64,000 nt of DNA from Myxococcales bacterium (GTDB lineage Bacteria > Myxococcota_A > Polyangia > Polyangiales > Ga0077539), in contig JAUSAZ010000073.1 in the NCBI GenBank assembly GCA_030652255.1, positions 1-64,000 on the forward strand, written 5' to 3'. Below are positions 1-9,140 of this stretch, piece by piece. Numbering within the stretch: position 1 is the stretch's first letter; each line of letters begins with the position of its first letter. Position numbers and translations under genes: made by a program. Below the pieces are notes generated by a model. It made no database searches. It was not told where the DNA came from and worked only from the letters and a program-made list of their open reading frames with translations.

Positions 1-262
1 GGCGCGCGGCGGCGCGGGCAGGCGACGGGGCGGGCGGCGGCGGGGGCGCGGGGGCGGCGGGCGGCGGCGGGGGCTCGGCCGGGAAGTCGAACTCCACCTC
101 CGAGGCGCCCGGGGCCCCGGTGCCGGGCTGCGCCACGAGGCGGGGCCGATCGACGCCGACGCGGTCGGCGATGACCCGGGTGCCGCCCGCGAAGAGCAGG
201 TGCAGCAGCAGCGAGGCGCTGATCCACAGATAGATGGGGATCAGGTATTCACGCGGCCGCAT
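1..262 (-). CDS. TonB-like energy transducer N-terminus (partial, runs off window)
   Basis: An open frame starts at an ATG at 262 on the minus strand and remains open to base 1, so only about 87 N-terminal residues are visible. They show a short basic start (MRPREY), one hydrophobic segment of about 20 residues (roughly 6-27), then a linker that becomes almost pure Pro/Ala from about residue 60. A single N-terminal membrane anchor followed by a proline-rich periplasm-spanning arm is the architecture of TonB/TolA-type energy transducers. The diagnostic C-terminal domain lies outside the window, so another anchored proline-rich protein is possible. It lies 65 bp downstream of the siroheme synthase gene on the same strand and may be co-transcribed with it. 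Confidence 0.55.
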   Translation of the reverse strand, partial: MRPREYLIPIYLWISASLLLHLLFAGGTRVIADRVGVDRPRLVAQPGTGAPGASEVEFDFPAEPPPPPAAPAPPPPPAPSPARAAAR

Positions 263-327
263 CCGGGGTTCCGTACCATCCGCCCGGGGGGGTCGCAACG
301 CGCGGGGGGCCCGTGCTCGCCTTCCCT

Positions 328-1005
328 TCAGCTGGCGTCGTGCTCGTCGTGGAGGGGCGGCAGCGAGTGCACGCCGGACTCGTAGCCCGCGGGCGAGAGC
401 GCCTTCCAGCGCTCGCGCCAGTGCGACGGCAGGTGCACGGTGATCTCCAGGCGCAGGCCCGAGATGGCCTCGGCCACGGCGTCGCGCCGCCCCTCGGGGG
501 TGGCCTTCGCGCGCACGTCGCTCACATATCGGGTGAAGCTCGGGAAGGACCCGCCGAGGCCCGCGACCAGGTCGTCGCGGAGCCGGCGCAGCAGGCCCGG
601 GGCGCTGCCGCCGGAGCCGAGCGCCACGACCACCTCGCCGACCTCGGCCACCGCGAGGTTGGTGAACCCGCACCACCGCGGCTGGTCGATGGTGCACAGC
701 AGGAAGCCGTCGGCGAGGGAGCGCTCGTGCAGCCTGGCGCAGAGCGCCTCGTCGCGCACCGAGCACATGACCAGGCAGGGCCGCGGCTGGAGGTCGGCCT
801 CCTCGAACTCCCTCGCCTCCCAGCGGGCGCGCCCGTCGGCGGCCTTGATGACCGCCTGCAGCGCCGGGAGCAGCGTCGGCGAGACCACCGTCACCCGCGC
901 GCCCGCCATCAGCAGCCGCCGAGACTTGTCGAAGGCCTCGCGGTCACCGCCCACCACGAGGCAGCGACGGTCTTCCACCACCAGCCCGACGGGGAAGGTC
1001 TTCAT
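328..1005 (-). CDS. Precorrin-2 dehydrogenase / sirohydrochlorin ferrochelatase (CysG N-domain, Met8-like)
   Basis: This 225-residue protein matches the stand-alone N-terminal module of siroheme synthase, which oxidises precorrin-2 with NAD and inserts iron to make siroheme, the cofactor of sulfite and nitrite reductases. The N-terminus has a beta strand and a glycine loop (CLVVGGD, about residues 15-21) followed by a Lys-Ser-Arg-Arg helix, as in the family's NAD-binding fold. A central VVVALGSGGSAPGL segment and the helical dimerisation region follow. The usual GGG nucleotide loop is GGD here, a mild deviation. There is no methyltransferase (CysG C-domain), so uroporphyrinogen methylation must be encoded elsewhere. 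It is transcribed away from the UDP-sugar pyrophosphorylase gene at 1159. Confidence 0.85.
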   Translation of the reverse strand: MKTFPVGLVVEDRRCLVVGGDREAFDKSRRLLMAGARVTVVSPTLLPALQAVIKAADGRARWEAREFEEADLQPRPCLVMCSVRDEALCARLHERSLADGFLLCTIDQPRWCGFTNLAVAEVGEVVVALGSGGSAPGLLRRLRDDLVAGLGGSFPSFTRYVSDVRAKATPEGRRDAVAEAISGLRLEITVHLPSHWRERWKALSPAGYESGVHSLPPLHDEHDAS

Positions 1006-1158
1006 GACGATGCGCCGCAGCGTATCGCAGCTGCCCCGCGGGCGGGGAGCCCAACTTCATGGCCACCCGCGACGAACGGGCGTATCCCTTCCCGGCCTCG
1101 GATCCCGGTGAGGGGGGACTGCCCGAATCGCCGATTCACCCTTAAGACAAGCTCCAGC

Positions 1159-2274
1159 ATGAAGCTCACCGAACTCCCGGACGACCTTGCGCTCACGCTG
1201 TCCCGCTTCCACGGCGAGCGCGTCCCGTTGCAGGCGCTTCGGCAGCGACTCCGGGAGGCCGGAGGCGAGCCCGAGGCGCTGCACGCCATCCGCGGGAGGG
1301 TCGATCCGCCGCCCGCGACCTGCGCCGAGGCGGCCCCGGAGCCCGGCACCGACGCCGCACGGGCCCTCGCCGAGGAGGGCGCCGCGGGCATCCGCCGGGG
1401 CGAGCTCGCGGTGGTGGTTCTCGCGGGCGGCATGGCGACCCGCTTCGGCTCGGTGGTCAAGGCCCTCGCGCCGCTCGGCACGCCAGGGGGCGAGCGCTTC
1501 CTCGACGTGAAGCTCGCCGACGTGGCGCGCTGGGGGGGTCGGGTGCCCGCGGCGCTCATGACCAGCTTCGCCACGCACGACCTCATCGCCGCCGCGCTCG
1601 TCGACGAGCCGCCGCCGGGCGCCGACGCCGTCTCGCTCGTGCCGCAGTTCGTGTCGCTGCGGCTCACCCCGGCGGGGGACATCTTCCTCACCGACGACGG
1701 CGTCCCCTCCGCCCACTCCAGCGGCCACGGCGACCTGCCCGAGGCCCTCGCCGCCGCCGGGACGCTCGCGGCCTGGCGCGCCGCGGGCGTGCGCACGGTG
1801 CTCGTCTCCAACGTCGACAACATCGGCGCCACCATCGACCCCACGCTCTACGCGATGCACCGGCGCAGCGGCGCGAAGGTCTCCGTCGAGCTGGTGGAGA
1901 AGCTCCCCGGCGACCGCGGAGGGCTGCCGGTGGTGCGCGACGGTCGCCTGGTGCTCGCGGAGACATTCCGTCTGCCCCCGGGCTTCCCCGACCAGGACTT
2001 TCCCCTCTTCAACACCAACACCCTCTGGATCGACCTCGAGGCCCTCGAGGGCGAGCGCTCGTGGACGTGGTGCGCCGCCCGCAAGGTCGTCGAGGGGCGC
2101 GACGCGATCCAGTTCGAGCGGCTCATCGGCGAGATCACCTGGTGGCACCCCACCCGCTACGTCCACGTCACCCGCGACGGCGCCGCGTCGCGCTTCCTGC
2201 CCATCAAGGAGTTCGACGACCTGGCGCGCCACCGCGACGCGCTCGTGGCGATGATCGACGCGCAGCGCGCCTGA
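1159..2274 (+). CDS. UTP--sugar-1-phosphate uridylyltransferase (UDPGP family)
   Basis: The protein (371 aa) carries the nucleotidyltransferase signature LAGGMATRFG at residues 88-97, the glycine-rich UTP loop of the eukaryote-like UDP-glucose/UDP-GlcNAc pyrophosphorylase family. Further family features are a VSNVDNIGA block around residue 217, a FNTNTLW block and a C-terminal FLPIKEFDDL segment. It would make UDP-glucose or UDP-GlcNAc for envelope polysaccharide, which fits the exopolysaccharide genes 8 kb downstream. The frame is open far upstream, but that part is antisense to the siroheme gene. The ATG at 1159 gives a start with sensible protein sequence. The exact sugar cannot be told from sequence. 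Confidence 0.85.
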   Translation: MKLTELPDDLALTLSRFHGERVPLQALRQRLREAGGEPEALHAIRGRVDPPPATCAEAAPEPGTDAARALAEEGAAGIRRGELAVVVLAGGMATRFGSVVKALAPLGTPGGERFLDVKLADVARWGGRVPAALMTSFATHDLIAAALVDEPPPGADAVSLVPQFVSLRLTPAGDIFLTDDGVPSAHSSGHGDLPEALAAAGTLAAWRAAGVRTVLVSNVDNIGATIDPTLYAMHRRSGAKVSVELVEKLPGDRGGLPVVRDGRLVLAETFRLPPGFPDQDFPLFNTNTLWIDLEALEGERSWTWCAARKVVEGRDAIQFERLIGEITWWHPTRYVHVTRDGAASRFLPIKEFDDLARHRDALVAMIDAQRA

Positions 2275-2332
2275 CGCCTCCGCCCCGCAGACGGTGGCTT
2301 GCACGACGGCCGCGCGGTACGACGCTTCCACC

Positions 2333-2842
2333 ATGCAGTACGGTGCGGTCGGAGTCGTTCTGTCGCTCTCGCTGGTCGGCTGCCTCAACGCCGGGCCGGG
2401 CTCCACCGGCACCCGCTCCTGCGCGCAGCTCGGCTGGGCCTGCGGCGTCGACGACCTCGGCGTCTCCTGCGGGTCGTGCTTCGCGCCGCAGACCTGCTCG
2501 GTCGGCTCTTGCGTCGACCCGGGCGCGCAGGTGATCGCCAGCGGAGCGACCGCCTTCGCCGTCGCCGGGGGCTACGCCGGGGTGTTCTTCACCCTGCCCG
2601 CTGCGGCCCTGGTGCGCTTCGACGCCACGTCCCCGGGGCTCTTCCAGGCGGGCGTCTTCACCCTCTCCGACTGGACCCTCTTCGCCAGCGGCCAGGCCTC
2701 CGACGCCTTCGTGCTCACCAACCCGTCGCCCTCCGCGAGGGAGGCGATCCGCCTCCCGGCGGGCACGTACACCCTCGGGTTCCGCTGCGCGAACACCGTC
2801 GACTCGTGCCTGATCCGCTACGGCATCAACGCGACCTATTGA
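2333..2842 (+). CDS. Small lipoprotein, unknown function
   Basis: 169 residues. The N-terminus has a hydrophobic signal ending in a lipobox LVGC (Cys17), so it is predicted to be a lipid-anchored envelope protein. Six further cysteines follow within about 45 residues (a CxxLGxxCGVDDLGxxCGxC pattern then CSVGSC), typical of small myxobacterial cysteine-knot-like surface modules. The remaining ~120 residues are beta-rich, with a C-terminal Cys pair, and look like a jelly-roll or pre-peptidase C-terminal type domain. I do not recognise a specific family. The ATG at 2333 was preferred over one at 2294 because it starts the signal peptide. The 3' end overlaps the convergent gene by 17 bp. Confidence 0.7.
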   Translation: MQYGAVGVVLSLSLVGCLNAGPGSTGTRSCAQLGWACGVDDLGVSCGSCFAPQTCSVGSCVDPGAQVIASGATAFAVAGGYAGVFFTLPAAALVRFDATSPGLFQAGVFTLSDWTLFASGQASDAFVLTNPSPSAREAIRLPAGTYTLGFRCANTVDSCLIRYGINATY

Positions 2843-3461
2843 GCGCCAGCGCGCGGTACCCGGCCACCACCAGCAGCGCGAGCAGCACCGGCGTCAGGAA
2901 CGCGCTCCACAGCCCCTCGAAGCCCGGCATCGGACGCACGAGGCGCGCCTGCACCACCATGCCTCCCACGGTGACGGCGACGCCGAGCACCGCCCACCCG
3001 AGCGTCGCGCGGCGCGCCCACGGCGCCTGCTTCGACCATGCCCAGGCGAGCACCACCGCCCCGAGGGCGAGCGCGATGTCCGCTGCGCCGAAGGGCGTGC
3101 CGTAGCGCTCGGGCAGCCAGCCGCCGCGCACCGCGAGCACCCGCCCGCCGCCGCCGAAGCGCAGCGCCTGGAGGGCCACGATGCCCGTCATCGAGGCGCC
3201 CTCCCAGGCCCGACGCAGCGGGCCTGCGCCCAGCCACAGGGCGCTCAGCGCCACGGCGAGCGCGGGGGCGACGGCGACGTGGTGCGCGCCGGTCGATGTG
3301 GCCGCCACCGCGACGGCGAGCCACGCCACGAGCAGCACGGCGGTGGCCCCGGGGACGGCCGCGCCCTTCGCGCCGCGGGCGATGGTGGGGACCACCAGGA
3401 GGCCGAGGGTGACGCAGGCGCCCATCACGGCAGCGAAGAGGATTCGGGCGAGGTCGATCAC
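2826..3461 (-). CDS. Integral membrane protein, unknown function
   Basis: 211 residues, nearly all hydrophobic, with about six membrane helices separated by short basic or glycine-rich loops. The GTG at 3461 starts the first helix directly (VIDLARILFAAVMG); there is no convincing ribosome binding site and no upstream ATG in frame that is not antisense to the neighbouring hydrolase. No catalytic or transport motif is evident, so function is unknown. It converges on the lipoprotein gene (17 bp overlap) and is divergent from the hydrolase gene at 3543 with an 81 bp gap that must hold both promoters. Confidence 0.65.
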   Translation of the reverse strand: MIDLARILFAAVMGACVTLGLLVVPTIARGAKGAAVPGATAVLLVAWLAVAVAATSTGAHHVAVAPALAVALSALWLGAGPLRRAWEGASMTGIVALQALRFGGGGRVLAVRGGWLPERYGTPFGAADIALALGAVVLAWAWSKQAPWARRATLGWAVLGVAVTVGGMVVQARLVRPMPGFEGLWSAFLTPVLLALLVVAGYRALALNRSR

Positions 3462-3542
3462 GGCGGGCAGACATAGAGGCCGTCGGCTCGCGCTGCAACG
3501 ACCCTTCGATCGGCCACGGCGTTGGGGTGTAGTGTCCGCGCC

Positions 3543-4481
3543 ATGTTGGAGAGCACGTTCACGCTGAAGGCGACCGACGGGACCGAGGTGTTCGTGTACG
3601 AGTGGCTGCCCGAGGGGGAGCCGCGGGGCGTGGTGCAGGTCGCCCACGGGCTCGCCGAGCACGCGGGGCGCTACCGCCGCCTCGCCGAGGCCTGCACCGC
3701 CCGCGGGCTCGCGGTGTACGCGGGCGACCACCGGGGCCACGGGCGCACGGCCAAGGACGGCCCGCTCGGGTACTTCGCCGCCGAGCACGGGTGGCGCGCG
3801 GTGCTCGACGACCTCTATCGCCTCGGCGACCACATCACGGGCAGGCACCCGGGCGTTCCGCGGGTGTTCTTCGGGCACAGCATGGGGTCGTTTCTCACGC
3901 AGCAGGTGCTGTTCGAGCGCGGGGGACAGCTCGCGGGCGCGGTGCTCTCCGGCTGCGCGAGCGGAGGCAGCAACCCGCTGGCGCCCGTCGGCCGCCTCGT
4001 GGCGCGCGTCGAGCGGGCGCGGGTCGGCGCGACGAAGCCCTCCAGCCTGCTCACGCGGATGAGCTTCGGGGACTACAACCGCGCCTTCGCGCCCAACCGA
4101 ACGGACTTCGACTGGCTCTCGCGCGACCCGGCCGAGGTGGACCGCTACGTGGCCGACGAGCGCTGCGGCTTCGAGGCGACGACGCAGCTCTGGGTCGACC
4201 TCCTCGACGCGCTGCCCGTCCTCGGCGCGGCGTCCAACCTCGCCCGGCTCCCGAAGGACCTCCCGCTGTACCTCACCGTCGGCGAGCGCGACCCGCTGCA
4301 CCGCGGGCTCAAGGACTTCCACCCCCTCGTCGCCGCCTACGAGGGCGCGGGGATGCGCAACGTGTCGGTGCGGGTGTGGCCCGACGCGCGCCACGAGATC
4401 CTGAACGAGACCAACCGCGAGGAGATCACCGGGGCGATCCTGCACTGGGTCGAGAAGGAGGCCCTCGCGCGAGGGCGTTGA
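3543..4481 (+). CDS. Alpha/beta hydrolase, monoacylglycerol-lipase-like
   Basis: 312 residues with a complete alpha/beta-hydrolase triad: nucleophile Ser113 in GHSMGS, Asp250 in the GERDPLH segment, and His284 in DARHE. The N-terminal VVQVAHGLAEHAGRY and DHRGHG blocks are those of the Hydrolase_4/monoglyceride lipase and lysophospholipase group (PldB-like). No signal peptide is seen, so it is likely cytoplasmic and acts on acylglycerol or lysophospholipid esters; the substrate is inferred from the family. The ATG at 3543 is chosen because the upstream in-frame ATG at 3522 only adds non-homologous residues. Confidence 0.85.
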   Translation: MLESTFTLKATDGTEVFVYEWLPEGEPRGVVQVAHGLAEHAGRYRRLAEACTARGLAVYAGDHRGHGRTAKDGPLGYFAAEHGWRAVLDDLYRLGDHITGRHPGVPRVFFGHSMGSFLTQQVLFERGGQLAGAVLSGCASGGSNPLAPVGRLVARVERARVGATKPSSLLTRMSFGDYNRAFAPNRTDFDWLSRDPAEVDRYVADERCGFEATTQLWVDLLDALPVLGAASNLARLPKDLPLYLTVGERDPLHRGLKDFHPLVAAYEGAGMRNVSVRVWPDARHEILNETNREEITGAILHWVEKEALARGR

Positions 4482-4568
4482 CGTTCGCCGGGGCAGTTAC
4501 CACAGTGCCCGCCGACCCACCGGGCGGCCGATGGAGGCCGTTCCGGGCAACAGGAAGCGAAGGAAGCC

Positions 4569-4811
4569 ATGAGTGACGTTCTGAAGAAGGGTTCGAGCGG
4601 CGAAGAGGTGAAGTCGCTGCAGCAGAACCTCAACAAGCTCGGCTACGGGCTCGACGTTGACGGCAAGTTCGGAGACGGCACCTACGGGGCCGTGGTGCAC
4701 CTCCAGAAGTCCTTCGGGTACACCGTCGACGGGATGGTGGGCCCCGGCACGCAGAACCTCATCACCCAGCAGATCGGCTACAACTGGAACAAGAACACCG
4801 CCACCGGCTGA
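4569..4811 (+). CDS. Stand-alone peptidoglycan-binding domain protein (PG_binding_1)
   Basis: 80 residues that are essentially one PG_binding_1 three-helix repeat: LKKGSSGEEVKSLQQNLNKLGY, then a DGKFGDGTYGAVVHLQKSFG segment and VDGMVGPGTQNLI. There is no signal peptide and no fused hydrolase, which is unusual because this domain is normally an accessory of cell-wall enzymes. A good purine-rich ribosome binding site (AGGAAG, 4561 region) precedes the ATG. Similar small cytosolic-looking PG-binding proteins occur near secretion or toxin modules, but no such partner is seen here. The stop codon directly abuts the stop of the opposing DCC gene. Confidence 0.8.
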   Translation: MSDVLKKGSSGEEVKSLQQNLNKLGYGLDVDGKFGDGTYGAVVHLQKSFGYTVDGMVGPGTQNLITQQIGYNWNKNTATG

Positions 4812-5234
4812 TCAGCCGCCGGGCGCGCTGAGAAAGCGGGCCTTCTCGGCCGGGGTGGCGATGCGGCAGGTGTCGCCCTTGCCGAACCACCGGTAGCGGT
4901 TGCGCGCGATCCACCGATAGATCCCGTCGCGCACGAAGCGCGGCACCCACCCGAAGTACCCCAGCACGCTCCACGGAAACTTCAGCCGCCGCGCGACGCG
5001 CAGCGCGGCGTCGGAGTGCGTCCAGAGCCCGTCGCCGTCGACCAGCATCACCGTGTCGGGGTCGCCCTCGGGGAGCGTCACCCCATGTCGTGCGAGCAGC
5101 TCGCGGCCTGCCTCGGACTGGAGGGACGCGAAGCGGATCTCCGGCGAGGCCTCGCGGGACAGCACGAAGTCCACGGCGTGGTTGCAGAGGTTGCAGTAGC
5201 CGTCGAAGAGCATCACCGGCGCGTCGCTGTTCAT
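4812..5234 (-). CDS. DCC-family thiol-disulfide oxidoreductase (DUF393)
   Basis: 140 residues with the defining N-terminal motif FDGYCNLC (Cys14 and Cys17), the DxxCxxC signature of the DCC/YuxK family, followed by family positions including the aromatic-rich C-terminal YRWFGKGDTC. The family is thought to have a thioredoxin-like fold with redox-active cysteines, but its substrate is unknown. It sits beside a heavy-metal-associated protein and a YyaL-type thioredoxin-domain protein, giving a small group of thiol/metal genes. The gene is convergent with the PG-binding gene, with stop codons immediately adjacent, and divergent from the metallochaperone gene. Confidence 0.85.
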   Translation of the reverse strand: MNSDAPVMLFDGYCNLCNHAVDFVLSREASPEIRFASLQSEAGRELLARHGVTLPEGDPDTVMLVDGDGLWTHSDAALRVARRLKFPWSVLGYFGWVPRFVRDGIYRWIARNRYRWFGKGDTCRIATPAEKARFLSAPGG

Positions 5235-5302
5235 GGCCTCGGACGGAGCGTAGCGCGGGGCGGGGCTGGCCGGCGAGGCGGGATGGGGCTACCTCATTGG
5301 CC

Positions 5303-5524
5303 ATGCGAAGCGCGACGATGTTGATCGAGGGCATGACCTGCGGCGGCTGCGTGGTGTCGGTGAAGCGGGTGCTCGAGCGGGTGCCGGGCGTGAGCGAGCT
5401 CAGCGTCGAGGTGGGCGAGGCGCGACTCACCGTCGACGACGCGCTGGTCACCGAGGCGGCGCTGCGACAGACCGTCGAGCGCGCGGGCTTCGAGGTCGAC
5501 GAGGTGGTCTGGGCCAACGGCTGA
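5303..5524 (+). CDS. Heavy-metal-associated (HMA) domain protein, copper chaperone-like
   Basis: About 73 residues forming one ferredoxin-like HMA domain with the metal-binding MTCGGC motif near residue 12 and the [11 protein letters not shown] helix that follows it. Such stand-alone domains bind Cu(I) or another soft metal and deliver it to a P-type ATPase or keep it in check. The GMTCGGC variant with two consecutive glycines is common in bacterial CopZ-like proteins. An alternative ATG at 5318 would shorten the protein by five residues. No metal ATPase is adjacent; a CzcCBA system lies 53 kb downstream. Confidence 0.85.
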   Translation: MRSATMLIEGMTCGGCVVSVKRVLERVPGVSELSVEVGEARLTVDDALVTEAALRQTVERAGFEVDEVVWANG

Positions 5525-5570
5525 CCCTGCGCTTGCGCCGGGCACCCGGCGGACCGACAACGACGGTCCG

Positions 5571-7703
5571 ATGGACACCTCGCGCAAGGCCAACGCGCTC
5601 CTCCACGAGCGCTCCCCCTACCTGCTGCAACACGCGCACAACCCGGTGGCGTGGGAGCCCTGGGGCGACGCGGCCTTCGCCCGCGCGCTCGCGGAGGACA
5701 AGCCGGTCTTCCTGTCCGTCGGGTACAGCGCCTGCCACTGGTGCCACGTCATGGAGCGCGAGAGCTTCGAGGACGAGGCCACCGCCGCGCTGCTCAACGA
5801 GCGCTTCGTGTCCATCAAGGTCGACCGCGAAGAGCGGCCCGACGTCGACCAGGTGTACCAGCTCGCCCACCAGGTGCTGACGCAGCGGGGAGGAGGCTGG
5901 CCGCTGTCGATGTTCCTCACCCCCGACCGGCGGCCGTTTTACGGTGGGACGTATTTCCCCGACCAGCGCCGGCACGGGAGCCTGAGCTTCCGAGAGGTGC
6001 TCACCGCCATCGTGGACGCGTGGACCGATCGCCGCGACGAGGTCGTCACCCAGGCCGGCGAGCTCACCGCCACCCTCGCCCGCGTCACCCGCCCCGCCGA
6101 CCCCGACGCCGCCGGGTCCGTCGCCCCCGACGCGCTCGAGCGGGCGCTGCTGCGCGTGCTGCCGCGGGTCGACCCCCGGCACGGCGGCTTCGGCGGCGCG
6201 CCGAAGTTTCCCAACACCATGACCCACGACCTGCTGCTCGTGGGCGCCGCGCTCGACGTCGGCGGCGTGGGCGCCCGCTGCGCCGACGCCACCCTGCACA
6301 CCCTCCAGCGCATGCGCGCGGGCGGCATCTGGGACCACCTCGGCGGCGGCTTCGCCCGGTACTCCACCGACGCCGAGTGGAAGATCCCCCACTTCGAGAA
6401 GATGCTCTACGACAACGCGCAGCTGCTCCGCCTCGCGGTGGACGCCGCGGGCCTCGTGCGCCTCCGCGGCGGCGACGACTCCCTCCGCGAGACGCTGCTC
6501 TCCGTCGCGAGGGACACCCGGGCGTACCTGCTGCGGGAGATGCGCTCGCCGGAGGGCTTCTTCTACTCCGCCCAGGACGCCGACAGCGAAGGCGAGGAGG
6601 GCCGCTTCTTCGTGTGGACCGCCGCGCAGGTCGAGGGCCTCGTCGGCCCCGCCGACGCGGAGGCGTTCTGCGCCCTCTACGACGTGAGCGCCGAGGGGAA
6701 CTTCGAGCACGGCCGCTCGGTGCTCTGGACCCCGCGCCCGCTCGAGCAGGTCGCCGCCGCCCTCGGGCGCCCCGTCGACGAGCTCGTCGCGGTGGCCGAG
6801 CGCGTGCGCCCGGTGCTCCTCGCCGCCCGCGAGCAGCGCCCCCGCCCGATGCGCGACGACAAGTGCCTCGCCTCCTGGAACGGCCTCGCGCTCGGCGCGC
6901 TCGCCCACCTCGGCGCGGCCCTCGACGAGCCCGACGCCGTCGCCCTCGCCCGCGACGGGCTCTACGCCTGGCGCGACCGGGCGTTTCGTGACGGCGTCCT
7001 CGCGCACGCCATCAAGGACGGCGACGCCTACGGCACGGCCTTCCTCGACGACCACGGCGCGCTCGCCAACGCCGCCGTCGACGTCTTCGAGGCCACCGCC
7101 GACCCGGCCGCGCTGGCCTTCGCGCGGGCGCTCCTCGACGCCGTGCTCGCGCGCTTCGTCGACCCCGCGACCGGCGCCCTCTACTTCTCCCCGGCCGACG
7201 CCGAGGTGGTGCTCTACCGCTCGCGCGACGCCTTCGACCACGCGTACCCCGGCGGCGTCGGCCTCACCCTCGAGGCCCTGCTCCGGGTGGCGACCCTCAC
7301 CGGCGACCGCGGCTACCGCGCCGCCGCCGACCGGGCGATCGCCCTCTACGCCGCCGAGGCGACGGGCAACCCGCTGGGCATGGGCTCGGTGCTCCGCGCC
7401 GTCGACCGCGCGACCCGCGGCCCCGTCGAGGTGATCGTGCTCGGCGACCCCGCCCGCGACGACACCCGCGCCCTCGTGGCGACCGCGCGCTCGGTCTTCC
7501 TCCCGCACCGCGCGCTGCTGGTGGCGCCCGACGCCGCGAGCGCCGTCGCGCTCGGGCTCGACGGCGAGCTGGCGCAGGGCCGCGGGCCGACCGGCGACGG
7601 CGCGCCGCGGGCCTACGTGTGCCGCGGCACCACCTGCCAGGCGCCGGTGGGCGACGGCGACACGCTGCTCGCCACGCTGCGCCGCGCGCTCGCCTCGGGG
7701 TAG
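5571..7703 (+). CDS. Thioredoxin-domain protein of the YyaL/DUF255 (SPATA20-like) family
   Basis: 710 residues, full length for the family. The N-terminal ~160 residues are the thioredoxin-like DUF255 domain: conserved NPVAWEPWG and the [16 protein letters not shown] motif (a CHWC redox pair near residue 56), then the DREERPDVD segment. The rest is an (alpha/alpha)6-barrel resembling glycosidases or epimerases, with conserved [13 protein letters not shown] and [10 protein letters not shown] blocks. The C-terminus has a cysteine pair (CRGTTC). The family is widespread in bacteria and archaea but has no established biochemical role. It starts 46 bp after the metallochaperone gene and may share its transcript. 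Confidence 0.9.
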   Translation: MDTSRKANALLHERSPYLLQHAHNPVAWEPWGDAAFARALAEDKPVFLSVGYSACHWCHVMERESFEDEATAALLNERFVSIKVDREERPDVDQVYQLAHQVLTQRGGGWPLSMFLTPDRRPFYGGTYFPDQRRHGSLSFREVLTAIVDAWTDRRDEVVTQAGELTATLARVTRPADPDAAGSVAPDALERALLRVLPRVDPRHGGFGGAPKFPNTMTHDLLLVGAALDVGGVGARCADATLHTLQRMRAGGIWDHLGGGFARYSTDAEWKIPHFEKMLYDNAQLLRLAVDAAGLVRLRGGDDSLRETLLSVARDTRAYLLREMRSPEGFFYSAQDADSEGEEGRFFVWTAAQVEGLVGPADAEAFCALYDVSAEGNFEHGRSVLWTPRPLEQVAAALGRPVDELVAVAERVRPVLLAAREQRPRPMRDDKCLASWNGLALGALAHLGAALDEPDAVALARDGLYAWRDRAFRDGVLAHAIKDGDAYGTAFLDDHGALANAAVDVFEATADPAALAFARALLDAVLARFVDPATGALYFSPADAEVVLYRSRDAFDHAYPGGVGLTLEALLRVATLTGDRGYRAAADRAIALYAAEATGNPLGMGSVLRAVDRATRGPVEVIVLGDPARDDTRALVATARSVFLPHRALLVAPDAASAVALGLDGELAQGRGPTGDGAPRAYVCRGTTCQAPVGDGDTLLATLRRALASG

Positions 7704-7729
7704 CGCTCAGCGGGCTCCGCGGAGGGCCC

Positions 7730-9046
7730 TCAGGGGGACGCGGGCGGCGGCTCCCAGCGCACCGCCGCGGCGACCGGATCGGCCCCGGAGCTCGGTCGCC
7801 CGAGCTGCCCGAAGGCGTTGTCGCCCCAGCAGTGCACCGAGTGGTCGCGGCGGAGCGCGCAGCTCGCCCCGTCGTCGGCGCCGCGCGAGAGCGCGAGGGC
7901 GGTCACCTCCGTCAGGCCGACCACCGCGGTGGGCTCGCGCCAGACACCCCCGACCGTGCCGACCCCGAGCTGACCGTGGTGGTTGGAGCCCCAGCAGCGC
8001 ACCGTCGCGTCCTCCAGCACCGCGCAGGTGTGCAGGCCCCCCGCGGCGATGTGGCGCACCCCGGTGAGGCCCCGCACGGCGACCGCCACGTTGGAGCCCA
8101 GCAGGGTGCCGTTGCCCAGCTGACCGACGTCGTTGCGCCCCCAGCAGCGCACGGTGCCGTCGACCAGCCTCGCGCAGCCGTGCTCGCGCCCGAGCGCGAT
8201 CTGCGCCGCGCGCGCGACCCCGACGACGGCCGTCGGGCGGCGGCGGGTCAGCCGCGTGCGGTCGCCCACCTGACCCCGGCGGTTGAGCCCCCAGCAGCGC
8301 ACGGTGCCATCGTCCAGGCGCGCGCAGGTGTGGCCCGACCCGGCCGCGATCTCCGCGACGCCGCGGAGGCCCGCGACGAGCACCGGCGCGAAGGGCGCCC
8401 GCACGCTCCCGTCGCCGAGCTGCCCGTTCTCGTTGTTGCCCCAGCAGCGCAGCGTGCCGTCGCGGTGGCGCGCGCAGGTCTGGTCGCGCCCGGCGGTGAT
8501 CTCCGCGGTCTCGGTGAGGGCCCGAAGCTCCGTGGGCCGATCGAGCGTGGGGACGAGCTCCACCCCGGACTGCCGGGTGCGGTTGTCGCCCCAGCAGAAC
8601 ACGCGCAGCTCGTCGCTCCGGGCGCAGGAGTGGAAGGTTCCGGTCGACACCTGGATCGCCCCGGGAGGAACGCCCGGCACCGACGTCGGCCGCGCGGAGA
8701 AGGGCGCCGCCGCCTCCGTGGCCCGACCGAGCTGACCCTCGCGGTTGCGCCCCCAGCAGCGCACGTCGCCGTCGGACATCACCGCGCACGCGTGCCACTC
8801 GCCCATCGCGAGCGAGGCGACGACCGGAGGCGCGGCGGGAGCGGTCTCCGCGGGCGCAGCGAGGCCACCATCGCCTTCGGGCATCGACGCCGACGCGTCC
8901 GTCCCCGACGGGTCGGGGCCCATGGGGTCATGGAGCGTCACCGCGGCGTCCGCGGGCGCGCTCGCGGCCGATCGCACCGCAGGCGCGCGCCCCGAACAAC
9001 CCACGCCCACCGCCAGCGTGACCGCCCACAACATCGGAGTCTTCAC
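7730..9046 (-). CDS. RCC1-repeat beta-propeller lipoprotein
   Basis: 438 residues. A GTG at 9046 (or ATG at 9034) begins a signal with a GVGC lipobox (Cys17), then an Ala/Pro/Asp linker to about residue 85, then seven RCC1-type blades. Each blade carries a CA...CWG..N..GQLG signature, so every repeat has a cysteine pair, probably a stabilising disulfide as expected outside the cytoplasm. Seven blades would close one propeller. Such secreted RCC1 lipoproteins are abundant in myxobacteria; their role is unknown and is likely protein or ligand binding at the surface. The open frame continues upstream of 9046, but that extension is antisense to the tandem repeat of the next gene. Confidence 0.85.
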   Translation of the reverse strand: MKTPMLWAVTLAVGVGCSGRAPAVRSAASAPADAAVTLHDPMGPDPSGTDASASMPEGDGGLAAPAETAPAAPPVVASLAMGEWHACAVMSDGDVRCWGRNREGQLGRATEAAAPFSARPTSVPGVPPGAIQVSTGTFHSCARSDELRVFCWGDNRTRQSGVELVPTLDRPTELRALTETAEITAGRDQTCARHRDGTLRCWGNNENGQLGDGSVRAPFAPVLVAGLRGVAEIAAGSGHTCARLDDGTVRCWGLNRRGQVGDRTRLTRRRPTAVVGVARAAQIALGREHGCARLVDGTVRCWGRNDVGQLGNGTLLGSNVAVAVRGLTGVRHIAAGGLHTCAVLEDATVRCWGSNHHGQLGVGTVGGVWREPTAVVGLTEVTALALSRGADDGASCALRRDHSVHCWGDNAFGQLGRPSSGADPVAAAVRWEPPPASP

Positions 9047-9140
9047 GTCGCTCGATCGTATCGATCCTCGCGGTGGGCTCCAATCGCTATCGGCCCCAGC
9101 GAGCATTCGTGGCACCGTCGCCGCGGAGCGACGACCATCC

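Noticed and set aside
5448-7508. Minus-strand frame of 686 codons
   Set aside because: Antisense to the YyaL-type gene, which has strong motifs.
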